From Candidatus Altimarinota bacterium (GTDB lineage Bacteria; Patescibacteriota; Gracilibacteria; UBA1369; UM-FILTER-53-11): a stretch of DNA of 61,131 bases. The translations under genes were made by a program, and so were the position numbers. The stretch spans positions 14,322 to 75,452 of the forward strand of contig JAGOUV010000007.1 in NCBI GenBank assembly GCA_018061065.1, written 5' to 3'. Positions 32,749-41,370 of this stretch are shown one piece after another; within the stretch, counting starts at the first letter, position 1, and every line of letters starts with the position of its first letter. The notes below the pieces were generated by a model that saw only the letters and a list, made by a program, of their open reading frames with translations, ran no database searches and had not been told where the DNA came from.

Positions 32749-34290
32749 ATGAGCGTCTCACACAAACCAATACGCATACTGCAAATTATCTCGGGGATCG
32801 CGATACTGGCCTCCGTGACCTTGATGTTGGATTATTTTGATGTCATTACCCTTCCCCGTTTTTCAGATTTTACCGGCACGCGTCCTGTAGCCACGACTCC
32901 TAAAAAAATTAAGCGACCAACGATTTCCCGCTCTGCAAGCGTACAGGAGCTCTTGGATCAAGGCGCTCAGTTAATGTTTGATCGACAATATGAAGATGCA
33001 ATTGCTGCCTACAAAGCTGCTGCAGAAAAATCTCCAAAAGACGCGACTATTTATGAAAAAATAGGCGATGCGTATTTTTCACAACGCAAACATGATTTGG
33101 CTCATGCGCAGTACGAGATAGCACAAAAACTTTCACCCACCAGTGAGACACTTTTGATTAAACGGGTACGTACGCTTATTGGTCAACGTAAGCCACTTCA
33201 GGCGCGCCAGCTTTTGGATGCAAACACTTCCCCCAGCGCTCCCGTAACTTTTTATAAAGGATTACTTGCGGCGTTTTATAACGATAGAGATGCGGCTCAA
33301 AAGTTATTTGCTATGGTTATTGAATCGGGAAATAATCAATTGCTGCAAACCAAATCCCAATTATTCCTCAATTTATATAAGGAATTTGATGTCGCTGAAG
33401 AAGCACCACTCACCTATCTGCAAGTTCAGCTCGCACTTGCCTTTAATCATGTGGGTGAATATGGATTAGCCATCGATTTGGCTTTTAATGCGGTCAAAAA
33501 TGATAGCGTATACCGTGATGCATATTTGGTACTAGGCCATTCATTTTTAAATGAGTATCGTTGGTTTGATGCTGAAGATGCGTTCTCAAAAGTTATCTCA
33601 CTCGATTCGACCAGTGGTGCGGGATATTTTTTTAGAGGAGTGAGTCGTCGTGAATTAAACAAACCGCGCGAGGCGATTTCAGACTTTTCACAGGCAATTC
33701 AAAATGGATATCGTCCAAAAATTGCCGTAGAAGATGAGCTGGCAAGTTTGTATTACAGCTTGGGCGATCTGCCGCATGCCTATGAGTACTACAAACACAT
33801 CGTGGAAACGGATCCCACCGAGATTAAACGATTTATTCGTCCCATGGCGCTGGCGATCAATCAATTGAAAAAACCGCTTGAGGCAAAGGCGCTTGCTGAA
33901 AGGGCACTCAAGGCACATCCCAATACCGCAATGAGTCATAATTTAATCGGTTGGGCACACATGGCAAACGGAGAGTTGGCAGAGGCACGCGCAAGTTTTG
34001 ATCAAGCACGAACATTGGACCCGGAGTTGCCCGCACTTTCCTATAATATTGGCCAGTTAGAGGAGCGCATTGGTGCCGTGGATAAAGCGCGCGCAGCGTA
34101 CCTGAAAGCAGTGGAATACGGGAAAAAATACAACGATCCAGGAATTGCCTACGATGCTCAAACTAAATTTGATGCACTCGCGAATGCAACAGCCACGAAC
34201 AACGCGGGCACATCAGTGCTTTCAACAGGGGCAATTGGCACATCGACTCCTCTTCCTCCACAAATCGTTCCCTCTTTATCTTTAGAATAA
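32749..34290 (+). CDS. membrane-anchored TPR-repeat protein
   Basis: 513 residues: an N-terminal membrane helix (about residues 8-27) followed by a Ser/Pro/Lys-rich linker and at least seven tetratricopeptide repeats. Repeats are seen as AAYKAAAEKSPKDATIYEKI, YFSQRKHDLAHAQYEIAQKL, LGHSFLNEYRWFDAEDAFSK, FFRGVSRRELNKPREAISDF and YNIGQLEERIGAVDKARAAY, ending in a Thr/Ser/Pro-rich tail. TPRs mediate protein contacts, here probably outside the membrane. Next to prepilin peptidase it could be a pilus or secretion assembly factor (inference from position only). Confidence 0.82.
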   Translation: MSVSHKPIRILQIISGIAILASVTLMLDYFDVITLPRFSDFTGTRPVATTPKKIKRPTISRSASVQELLDQGAQLMFDRQYEDAIAAYKAAAEKSPKDATIYEKIGDAYFSQRKHDLAHAQYEIAQKLSPTSETLLIKRVRTLIGQRKPLQARQLLDANTSPSAPVTFYKGLLAAFYNDRDAAQKLFAMVIESGNNQLLQTKSQLFLNLYKEFDVAEEAPLTYLQVQLALAFNHVGEYGLAIDLAFNAVKNDSVYRDAYLVLGHSFLNEYRWFDAEDAFSKVISLDSTSGAGYFFRGVSRRELNKPREAISDFSQAIQNGYRPKIAVEDELASLYYSLGDLPHAYEYYKHIVETDPTEIKRFIRPMALAINQLKKPLEAKALAERALKAHPNTAMSHNLIGWAHMANGELAEARASFDQARTLDPELPALSYNIGQLEERIGAVDKARAAYLKAVEYGKKYNDPGIAYDAQTKFDALANATATNNAGTSVLSTGAIGTSTPLPPQIVPSLSLE

Positions 34291-34303
34291 ATTACTCACC
34301 ACT

Positions 34304-35104
34304 ATGACGATACTCATTGTATTGACGATTGCAGCAGGAATTTTGGGAATGTTGTTTGGTAGTTTTATAAGTGTGGCGATTGACCGCCTGCACACAAAAG
34401 AGAAAGGAATGGTGACCGGCCGCTCACGCTGCGAGGCATGCAAAAAAACGCTTCATGCAAAAGATCTCGTGCCACTGCTCAGTTTCTTGGTTTTACGCGG
34501 TAAATGTCGTCACTGTAGCGCACGAATCTCGTATATGTATCCTATTCTTGAGCTTATTACCGGTGCGCTTTTCGCACTCATGTATGTGAAGTTTCCTTTT
34601 TTGACTGAATCGCTCGTTTTTTCTGAGTCGATGATGGGACTTTTTGTTCTTCATGCCTTCTATACGATTGTCCTTGTGTTTACTTTTTTCTACGACCTGA
34701 GATACATGGAGGTGGCCGATGAAGTGCTAGTTCCTGGTATAATTATCGCGCTGATTGCAACAATTGGCGCACCACTGACTCCCTCACTTATAGATGCTCT
34801 ACTCGGCATGGCGATTCCGGTAGGATTTTTCTTGTTACAAATTCTCGTATCAAAAGGCCGCTGGATCGGCGGCGGAGATCTGCGTGTCGGCGCGTTCATG
34901 GGGGCGATCCTGGGATGGCAGTTAGTTATCGTGGCACTCTTTGCTTCGTATATGGTGGGCAGCATTATCTCTATTGGCATCGCACTCAAGAAAAAAACAC
35001 TGACGGGGATTCAAGTTCCCTTTGCGCCATTTTTAGTGGCGGGAACCTACATTGCGATGTTTTTTGGCAATGATCTTATCAAATGGTATCTTGGGAGCCT
35101 ATAA
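34304..35104 (+). CDS. pilD: prepilin peptidase (type IV leader peptidase)
   Basis: Membrane aspartyl protease that cleaves and methylates type IV prepilins. The N-terminal domain has two CxxC pairs (Cys43/46 and Cys68/71) of the zinc site in the methylase loop. The two catalytic aspartates are in FFYDLRYM (Asp131) and GGGDLR (Asp192), the GxGD motif. About eight membrane helices in 266 residues. Pilin genes are not in the window; the GspF-N-like protein at 50801-52138 is the only other pilus-like element. Confidence 0.94.
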   Translation: MTILIVLTIAAGILGMLFGSFISVAIDRLHTKEKGMVTGRSRCEACKKTLHAKDLVPLLSFLVLRGKCRHCSARISYMYPILELITGALFALMYVKFPFLTESLVFSESMMGLFVLHAFYTIVLVFTFFYDLRYMEVADEVLVPGIIIALIATIGAPLTPSLIDALLGMAIPVGFFLLQILVSKGRWIGGGDLRVGAFMGAILGWQLVIVALFASYMVGSIISIGIALKKKTLTGIQVPFAPFLVAGTYIAMFFGNDLIKWYLGSL

Positions 35105-35109
35105 ACTTC

Positions 35110-36648
35110 ATGAATAATACCCTTTTGGTCATATTAGACGGTTTTGGTGAAGGCCCCGCATACCCTGGAAATGCGGTGACACGGGCGGCAACCTCAACGA
35201 TTCCCTGGCTCAATGAACATGCTTCCAAGGCGCTCTTAACGGCGTGTGGTGAGGCAGTGGGAATCCCAGTAGGAACACAAGGTGGCTCAGAAGTTGGGCA
35301 CTTTACCATGGGCGCAGGCCGACGTGTTTTTCAAACATTGGAGGCAATAAATCGATCAATTACTGATGGAAGTTTTTTTAAGAAGCCGGAACTAGTAAGT
35401 GCCTTTGAACATATTAAAAATACTAAAGGTGCGCGATTGCATTTGATGGGAATGATTTCAGATCAAGGGATTCATGCCCACACCAATCATCTCTTTGCGC
35501 TTTTACAAATGGCAAAAGACCAAGGCGTGCAGGAGATTTTCATTCATGCAGTTACTGACGGACGTGACGTGCCTGAGCGCAGTGCTGCAGGATTTATCAC
35601 ACGGATTCAAGAAGAGATCTCACGACTGGGACTGAGCAAACAAGCCAAAATCGCCTCTATCATGGGACGTTATTACGCCATGGATCGCGATGCGAACTGG
35701 GATCGCACGCGAGCCGCATATGAGCTGCTCACGGAAGGTAAAGGAGCGGAAGAAACCGATCCCCTTGCGGCAATCGAGCATGCGTATGAGCGCGGTGCAC
35801 ACACGGATTACTACCTCGCACCGATGATCTTAGAAAAAGATGGCCTAGTAAAAAATGAAGATGCGATGATTATCTGGAACTTCCGTACTGACCGTTTACG
35901 TCAGCTCACATGGGCATTTACCGGCGAAAAAAATCCACGTACCGGTGAGCCAATCGGATTTACTCCTACATTACCTATACGACCATTTGTCGTCTGCATG
36001 GGACACTACTCTCATGTTGCGCCCGTTGTTTTCCCGACCCCGGTGGTGGTCAATAACCTTGCCACGGTACTCTCACATAATAATCTCAAACAGTTTCACT
36101 TAGCTGAAACAGAAAAATACGCCCATGTGACGTATTTTTTTAATAGTCAGATTGAAGACCCGCTACCCGGTGAAGATCGCCTCATGATCGCCTCACCTAA
36201 ATGCCCTTCTTATGCGGAAAAACCCGCTATGAGTGCTCAAGAAATCACTCATTCACTCACGCAGAAACTCAGTGAAAAAAACTATGAATTTATTGTCGTG
36301 AATTTTGCGAACTGTGATTTAGTTGGTCATTCGGGAAATCTTACCTCGGCCATAAAAGCAGTTGAGGTTGTAGATGAATGTCTGGGAAAAGTTCTCACTG
36401 CTGCAAAAGAAAATGGCTACACCACACTCATTACCGGTGACCATGGAAATGTTGAATATATGCTCTACGATGACGGAACTCCTTGCCCCAGCCACACAAA
36501 AAATCCTGTTCCCCTTTATTTAGTAGATCCCACTGGCCGCTTCGAATTGAAACAAAAGAAAGGCGAGCTCGCCCAAATCGCACCGACTATTTTAGCTATC
36601 ATGGGCGTATCAAAACCGGCAGAAATGACCGGCGAATCCTTGATCTAA
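35110..36648 (+). CDS. gpmI: 2,3-bisphosphoglycerate-independent phosphoglycerate mutase
   Basis: Interconverts 3- and 2-phosphoglycerate with manganese and a phosphoserine intermediate. The start is ATG 35110 (MNNTLLVILDGFGEGP); codons from 35083 would overlap pilD. Asp10 and Ser60 (GTQGGSEVGHFTMGAGR) are the metal and phospho-acceptor residues; HAVTDGRDVPE, SIMGRYYAMDRDANWDR, NFRTDRLRQ and NCDLVGHSG, ITGDHGN and SHTKNPVP complete the family set. 512 residues. It follows pilD by 5 nt. Confidence 0.95.
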   Translation: MNNTLLVILDGFGEGPAYPGNAVTRAATSTIPWLNEHASKALLTACGEAVGIPVGTQGGSEVGHFTMGAGRRVFQTLEAINRSITDGSFFKKPELVSAFEHIKNTKGARLHLMGMISDQGIHAHTNHLFALLQMAKDQGVQEIFIHAVTDGRDVPERSAAGFITRIQEEISRLGLSKQAKIASIMGRYYAMDRDANWDRTRAAYELLTEGKGAEETDPLAAIEHAYERGAHTDYYLAPMILEKDGLVKNEDAMIIWNFRTDRLRQLTWAFTGEKNPRTGEPIGFTPTLPIRPFVVCMGHYSHVAPVVFPTPVVVNNLATVLSHNNLKQFHLAETEKYAHVTYFFNSQIEDPLPGEDRLMIASPKCPSYAEKPAMSAQEITHSLTQKLSEKNYEFIVVNFANCDLVGHSGNLTSAIKAVEVVDECLGKVLTAAKENGYTTLITGDHGNVEYMLYDDGTPCPSHTKNPVPLYLVDPTGRFELKQKKGELAQIAPTILAIMGVSKPAEMTGESLI

Positions 36649-36654
36649 AACTCT

Positions 36655-37692
36655 ATGAAAGCAGTCATTATGGCAGGCGGCACGGGCACTCGATTATGGC
36701 CTCTCAGCCGCGATAAACAACCCAAGCAGTTCCAGGCATTTGTCGGTAACAAGACAATGCTGCAACACACGTACAAGCGTCTTTCTTTTATGAAGAAGGA
36801 CGATATTTTTGTGGCGACTAACTCGCACTATCTTCCGCTCATTCGCAAACAACTTCCTCAACTCAAGCGCACTCATATTTTTCAAGAGACGGCGATGCGC
36901 GATACCGGCGCAAGCATCTGCAACAGTGCGTGGCAGTTATCACAAGCAGGCCACGGAGATGATGTGATGGCGGTGATCTACGCAGATCATCTTATTAAAC
37001 ATACTGACGCCTTTCAGAAAGCGCTCAAGTGCGCTATTTCATATGCACAGAAAACCCAACAACTCGGCGTCGTGGGCGTTCGTGCTCAATATCCCAACAC
37101 GGGCTTGGGCTACATAAAAATCGGCACACAGCTCACCACTCAAAACAATTTAGATATTTATGAACTGGCGCAGTTTGTAGAAAAGCCATCGCTCACAAAG
37201 GCAAAACAATTTCTCCACTCGTATCGCTATTTATGGAATACAGGTTTATATGTCGCGCCCATTAAAGTTCTTTTGAATATTTATAAGACCTATTCCCCTG
37301 CAATTTATAAAGCAATCACGCAAAACAACTACGACGCAGCACCGAAAATTTCTTTTGACTATGCGGTAATCGAACACCTTACACCCTCACAGATGTTTGT
37401 GATTCCCGCTGATTTGGGATGGAATGATATTGGCAACTGGGGTGCGCTTTTTGATGAACTCACGCAGGCAAAGACAGATAATTTAGTAGAGGGAAATCAT
37501 CTCGGCATAGAAACGAACGGCTCACTGATTCTAAGTTCGGACAAAAAAAAACTCATCGCCACGTACGGACTGGATAATATAATTGTTGTTGATACGCCTG
37601 ATGCACTTCTGATTATGCCAAAAGACCAAGCCGGCGAGGTAAAAAAAGTCGTGGAGCAGCTGAAATTAAAGAAAATGGATCGCTATCTTTAG
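36655..37692 (+). CDS. manC: mannose-1-phosphate guanylyltransferase
   Basis: Makes GDP-mannose from mannose-1-phosphate and GTP. The nucleotidyltransferase start is VIMAGGTGTRLWPLSRDKQPKQF; other blocks are AVIYADHLI (metal-binding Asp), FVEKPSLTKAKQFL, WNTGLYVAP and DLGWNDIGNWGALFD. 345 residues: the transferase half of the long ManC/AlgA enzymes. The isomerase-type cupin that is fused to it in those enzymes appears as a separate gene just downstream (37745-38185). Confidence 0.92.
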   Translation: MKAVIMAGGTGTRLWPLSRDKQPKQFQAFVGNKTMLQHTYKRLSFMKKDDIFVATNSHYLPLIRKQLPQLKRTHIFQETAMRDTGASICNSAWQLSQAGHGDDVMAVIYADHLIKHTDAFQKALKCAISYAQKTQQLGVVGVRAQYPNTGLGYIKIGTQLTTQNNLDIYELAQFVEKPSLTKAKQFLHSYRYLWNTGLYVAPIKVLLNIYKTYSPAIYKAITQNNYDAAPKISFDYAVIEHLTPSQMFVIPADLGWNDIGNWGALFDELTQAKTDNLVEGNHLGIETNGSLILSSDKKKLIATYGLDNIIVVDTPDALLIMPKDQAGEVKKVVEQLKLKKMDRYL

Positions 37693-37732
37693 TCGATAAT
37701 AGTAAAACCTGTTCACTCGGGCTGCTTGCCTA

Positions 37733-37738
37733 TATAAT
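37733..37738 (+). promoter_or_regulatory. -10 box of the cupin gene, leaderless
   Basis: TATAAT (37733-37738), then 6 nt (AGCGAC) and GTG 37745. A weak TGTTCA sits 17 nt upstream. Confidence 0.55.
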
Positions 37739-37744
37739 AGCGAC

Positions 37745-38185
37745 GTGAAAAATTTCCTCCCACATGCAAAAGAAGTCCTCAAGCCTTGGGGACGCGAGAT
37801 CTGGTTTGCGTGGACCGATCGTTACGCTGGAAAAATTTTAGAAATTGAGCCGGGACATCGTTTTTCCCTTCAAATACACAAGAAAAAGGCAGAGTCACAA
37901 TTCATCATTGAGGGAAAAGTAAAGTTCACCTTCGGAAAATCAGAAAAAACACTCAAAACTCAGACGCTTACCGTTGGCGATAAAATTGATATACCACCAG
38001 GCATGCTACACCGCGCCGAAGCCTTAACTAAAACAGTTATATTCGAGGTGTCAACACCCGAGCTTGACGATGTCGTGAAACTTGCCGATGATTACGGGCG
38101 TTTTGGCATTGGCAACGACGCCAAACTTGATAAGAAATTGGCCAAGAAAAAGCCAGTAACTAAAAAGAAAACTTCCCGAGCATAG
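37745..38185 (+). CDS. cupin-domain mannose-6-phosphate isomerase-like protein
   Basis: 146 residues with one cupin barrel, as in the C-terminal domain of type II phosphomannose isomerases. Key parts are VLKPWGREIWFAWTDRYAGK, PGHRFSLQIHKKKAESQFII (metal-binding His, Glu), GDKIDIPPGMLHRAEA and IFEVSTPELDDVVKLADDYG. With manC directly upstream it probably completes the route from fructose-6-phosphate to GDP-mannose, though a phosphomannomutase would also be needed. GTG start, leaderless promoter, Lys-rich C-terminus. Confidence 0.82.
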   Translation: MKNFLPHAKEVLKPWGREIWFAWTDRYAGKILEIEPGHRFSLQIHKKKAESQFIIEGKVKFTFGKSEKTLKTQTLTVGDKIDIPPGMLHRAEALTKTVIFEVSTPELDDVVKLADDYGRFGIGNDAKLDKKLAKKKPVTKKKTSRA

Positions 38186-38227
38186 ACTTGCTCTCCCCTA
38201 TCCCCTTACCCCTAACCCTATCCTAAA

Positions 38228-41200
38228 ATGTTCCGCTCCTCTCTCTCTCGCATTGCTGTGATCGTTGTAGCTGCACTTTTGATTGGTTACTTTGATTTAC
38301 CGAGTAGTCTTCAAACCGTGCCAGGCACACCCGAAGTTATAAAACAGTCCAACATACGATTGGGATTGGATCTACAAGGAGGCTCTCAGCTCGATTATAA
38401 AATCGATTTATCAAAAGTTGCTGCAAGCGATCAGAAAGATATTGTTAATGGTGTTATTGCCGTTATCAATCGTCGCGTAAACGGAATTGGCGTCTCTGAG
38501 CCAAATATCTATACCTCAACACTGGGAAATGAGCAGCATATTATTGTGGAGTTGGCAGGTATTAAAGACCTTGAGGAGGCAAAGAAAATTGTAGGAAAGA
38601 CGATTCAGCTCGAGTTTAAAGAGAAAAAAGAACAAGCCGATCCTGAGTTTGTAAATAAAATTAAAGCCGAGGCACAAGGTTTCTTAAATGAGATCAAGGC
38701 ACGCCCTGAACAGTTCGCTGCACTGGCTGGTGAACGAGCAAAATCGAGTCCTGGAAAGCAAACTTATGCGCCAGTTGCTTGGACAATGAGCAGTCTCGTT
38801 CCAGGCTCTATTGCAGGAAAGTTAAAAAATATAAAACCCGGAACTGTTCTCCCTACTATTGTGGAGGGAAGCAATGGGTATGCCGTGATTGATGGCCAGA
38901 TTGAGGAACAAAAGGGAGTGATGGTGGTGAAGTTTGAGGGCACACGCAACACTTCTGGCCTTCCTGAAGATCAACGAGAATTAAAAGTAAGCCATGCACT
39001 TATTTCATATAAAGGTGCAGAAAATGCAGCGGATACAGTAACACGCTCAAAAGAAGAAGCGAAAAAATTAGCTGAGGATTCTTTGGCACAGATACGTGAA
39101 GGTAAAACTAATTTAGACAATATTATTCATAACCTTTCTGACGATCCAAGCGCAAAAAATAATGGAGGACGCATTAACGATGTTATTAAAAAAGGTGCCA
39201 GCTATGTTGAGCCATTTATCAACGGAGCACTTAAGTTAAGCAAAGTCGGCGAAGTATCAGATGTAGTGGAAACTAAATATGGCTTCCATATTATCCAGGC
39301 TCTGGAATTTGATCAGACAGGCTACAGCCAGCTTTTCTTCTCAACTATGGATGACCCATGGAAGTCGACGGGTCTTACGGGAGAGCAGTTCGAGCGTGCT
39401 GATGTCACATTTGATAATGTATTCCGACCGGTTGTTAACATTACCTTTAATGCTGAAGGAGCAAAATTATTTGAAGAAATTACAGGCCGCAACATTAATA
39501 AACCTCTTGCGATTTTCGTCGGTGGAAATCTTATTTCCGCACCTAACGTCACTTCAAAAATTCCAAGCGGAACCGCAGTAATCACCGGACAACGAACTGT
39601 TGAAGAAGCACAGAAGCTCGCCCAGGATCTAAATACAGGTGCAATCCCCGCTCCTATCTACCTTAACGGTCAGTTCACGATCGGTGCGAGTTTGGGTCAG
39701 GAAGCACTTGATACAAGTATGAAGGCCGGCATTATTGGTGTCGCGCTCTTGGTGCTCTTTATGATTCTTTACTACCGCTTACCAGGTGTCATCGCAACTA
39801 TTGCCTTGTCACTTTATACATTGGTGATGGTGTTCTTAATTAAGTCTCAACTTCCCGACTGGTTGGCATTGGGAATTGCCATTGTGATATTTGTGGCAGT
39901 CGTACAGAAAATCTTGAAGACAAAAGAAGGTGGCTGGGAAAAATTAATTTCATTTATCCTTGCCTGCTTTATCCTCTACTTTGTTACCTTCCTCTTAAAA
40001 AATCCTATTACGCTTACCCTCGCGGGTGTTGCGGGTGTGATTCTTTCAATTGGTATGGCAGTGGATGCAAACGTGCTTATCTTTGAGCGTATGAAAGAAG
40101 AGCTACGCGCTGGCCGCCCTCTCTCTGCTGCAATTGATGTAGGTTTTGACCGCGCATGGAGCTCTATCCGCGACTCGAACTTCTCATCACTTATTACTTG
40201 TGCGATCTTGTATTACTTTGGTACCTCAATCATTCAAGGATTCGCCTTTAACCTTGCTGCAGGTATTTTGGTCTCTATGTTCACTGCGATCACGATTACA
40301 CGAACATTACTTAATGCAGCAATGAATACGAGACTTTCAAAACACATGGCACTCTGGGGAATGCCAAAAGATGCAAAAGCTCCAAAGACATTACATATCG
40401 TAGAAAAGTCTAAGGTATGGTTTAGCATTTCAGGTGTCCTCGTAGGAATAAGTTTGATATCTGCGATCGTATTTGGATTGAAGTTAAGCATCGACTTTAA
40501 AGGTGGTACCCTCATGGATATAACCTTTGATAAGGTAGTAACGGTAGACGAAGTAAAAGCAGAATTAAAAGTAATTGGTGACAAACTCAATGCAGGACAG
40601 GCTACCTCAAATCCCCTTCCTACGGTTGATGCGGGACAACAGCTTGAGGATGCAAGTGTTCCTCTTGATTTGGCTGATGCGCGTGTTGTTTCTGCCGGTG
40701 AGAAACAGCTACTCATTAATACTGAACACCTTGAAAACGAAGATCACGATATGATCTTGAAAGAACTGGAGGGTAAGTTTGGAACACTTACGGAAAATCG
40801 TTTTACGACGATCGGTCCAGTAGTAGGTGAAACACTCAAACGCAAAGCAGTTATCGCTGTTCTCGTTGCGATGGCTATGATCATCATGTATATCGCCTTT
40901 GCCTTCCGCAAAGTTCCTAAGCGCGTGAGCCCATGGAAGTTTGGTGTATGTGCTGTTATCGCACTCTTACATGATGTTCTCATCCCTATTGGTGTCTTCT
41001 CTCTTTTGAATCTAGAAGTAGATGCGCTCTTTATTACGGCAATTCTAACGGTGCTTGGTTTCTCCGTCCACGACACGATTGTGGTATTCGACCGTATTCG
41101 TGAAAACCTGAAGTATCAGGAGCGTGATGAGAGCTTTGCTCAGGTTGCAAATAAGAGTATGTCCCAGACAATTGCTCGTTCGGTGAATACCTCATTAACG

Positions 41201-41356
41201 GTAATTATTACCCTATCTGCCCTCTTAATCTTTGGCAGCCCATCAATCTTCAACTTCATCTTGGCACTCGTCATTGGTGTGGGTGTAGGTACGTATTCTT
41301 CGATCTTCATTGCAACTCCCCTCTTGGTTCTCTGGCAGAAAAAGGATCAGAAATAG
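38228..41356 (+). CDS. secDF: SecD-SecF fusion with inserted parvulin-type PPIase domains
   Basis: 1042-residue protein translocase subunit that uses the proton gradient to pull exported proteins through SecYEG. Order: membrane helix (about 10-24); SecD P1 start with RLGLDLQGGSQ (44-53); a degenerate parvulin-like segment (about 140-230); a canonical parvulin/PpiC domain (about 250-360: VSHALIS, DDPSAKNNGGRINDV, ALKLSKVGEVSDVV, KYGFHIIQ); the rest of P1 with FAIF-like PLAIFVGG; SecD helices with GMAVDANVLIFERMKEEL (about 609-626). SecF then begins near 730 with SIDFKGG, VGETLKRKA and FSVHDTIVVFDRIREN. An extra hydrophobic pair lies at about 541-592 in the SecD half. No frameshift is seen. Confidence 0.93.
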   Translation: MFRSSLSRIAVIVVAALLIGYFDLPSSLQTVPGTPEVIKQSNIRLGLDLQGGSQLDYKIDLSKVAASDQKDIVNGVIAVINRRVNGIGVSEPNIYTSTLGNEQHIIVELAGIKDLEEAKKIVGKTIQLEFKEKKEQADPEFVNKIKAEAQGFLNEIKARPEQFAALAGERAKSSPGKQTYAPVAWTMSSLVPGSIAGKLKNIKPGTVLPTIVEGSNGYAVIDGQIEEQKGVMVVKFEGTRNTSGLPEDQRELKVSHALISYKGAENAADTVTRSKEEAKKLAEDSLAQIREGKTNLDNIIHNLSDDPSAKNNGGRINDVIKKGASYVEPFINGALKLSKVGEVSDVVETKYGFHIIQALEFDQTGYSQLFFSTMDDPWKSTGLTGEQFERADVTFDNVFRPVVNITFNAEGAKLFEEITGRNINKPLAIFVGGNLISAPNVTSKIPSGTAVITGQRTVEEAQKLAQDLNTGAIPAPIYLNGQFTIGASLGQEALDTSMKAGIIGVALLVLFMILYYRLPGVIATIALSLYTLVMVFLIKSQLPDWLALGIAIVIFVAVVQKILKTKEGGWEKLISFILACFILYFVTFLLKNPITLTLAGVAGVILSIGMAVDANVLIFERMKEELRAGRPLSAAIDVGFDRAWSSIRDSNFSSLITCAILYYFGTSIIQGFAFNLAAGILVSMFTAITITRTLLNAAMNTRLSKHMALWGMPKDAKAPKTLHIVEKSKVWFSISGVLVGISLISAIVFGLKLSIDFKGGTLMDITFDKVVTVDEVKAELKVIGDKLNAGQATSNPLPTVDAGQQLEDASVPLDLADARVVSAGEKQLLINTEHLENEDHDMILKELEGKFGTLTENRFTTIGPVVGETLKRKAVIAVLVAMAMIIMYIAFAFRKVPKRVSPWKFGVCAVIALLHDVLIPIGVFSLLNLEVDALFITAILTVLGFSVHDTIVVFDRIRENLKYQERDESFAQVANKSMSQTIARSVNTSLTVIITLSALLIFGSPSIFNFILALVIGVGVGTYSSIFIATPLLVLWQKKDQK

Positions 41357-41362
41357 TATACT
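41357..41362 (+). promoter_or_regulatory. -10 box of the cysteine-rich protein gene
   Basis: TATACT ends 8 nt before ATG 41371, overlapping the secDF stop region. The GGAG right before the ATG is too close to act as a Shine-Dalgarno sequence. Confidence 0.45.
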
Positions 41363-41370
41363 AAGCGGAG

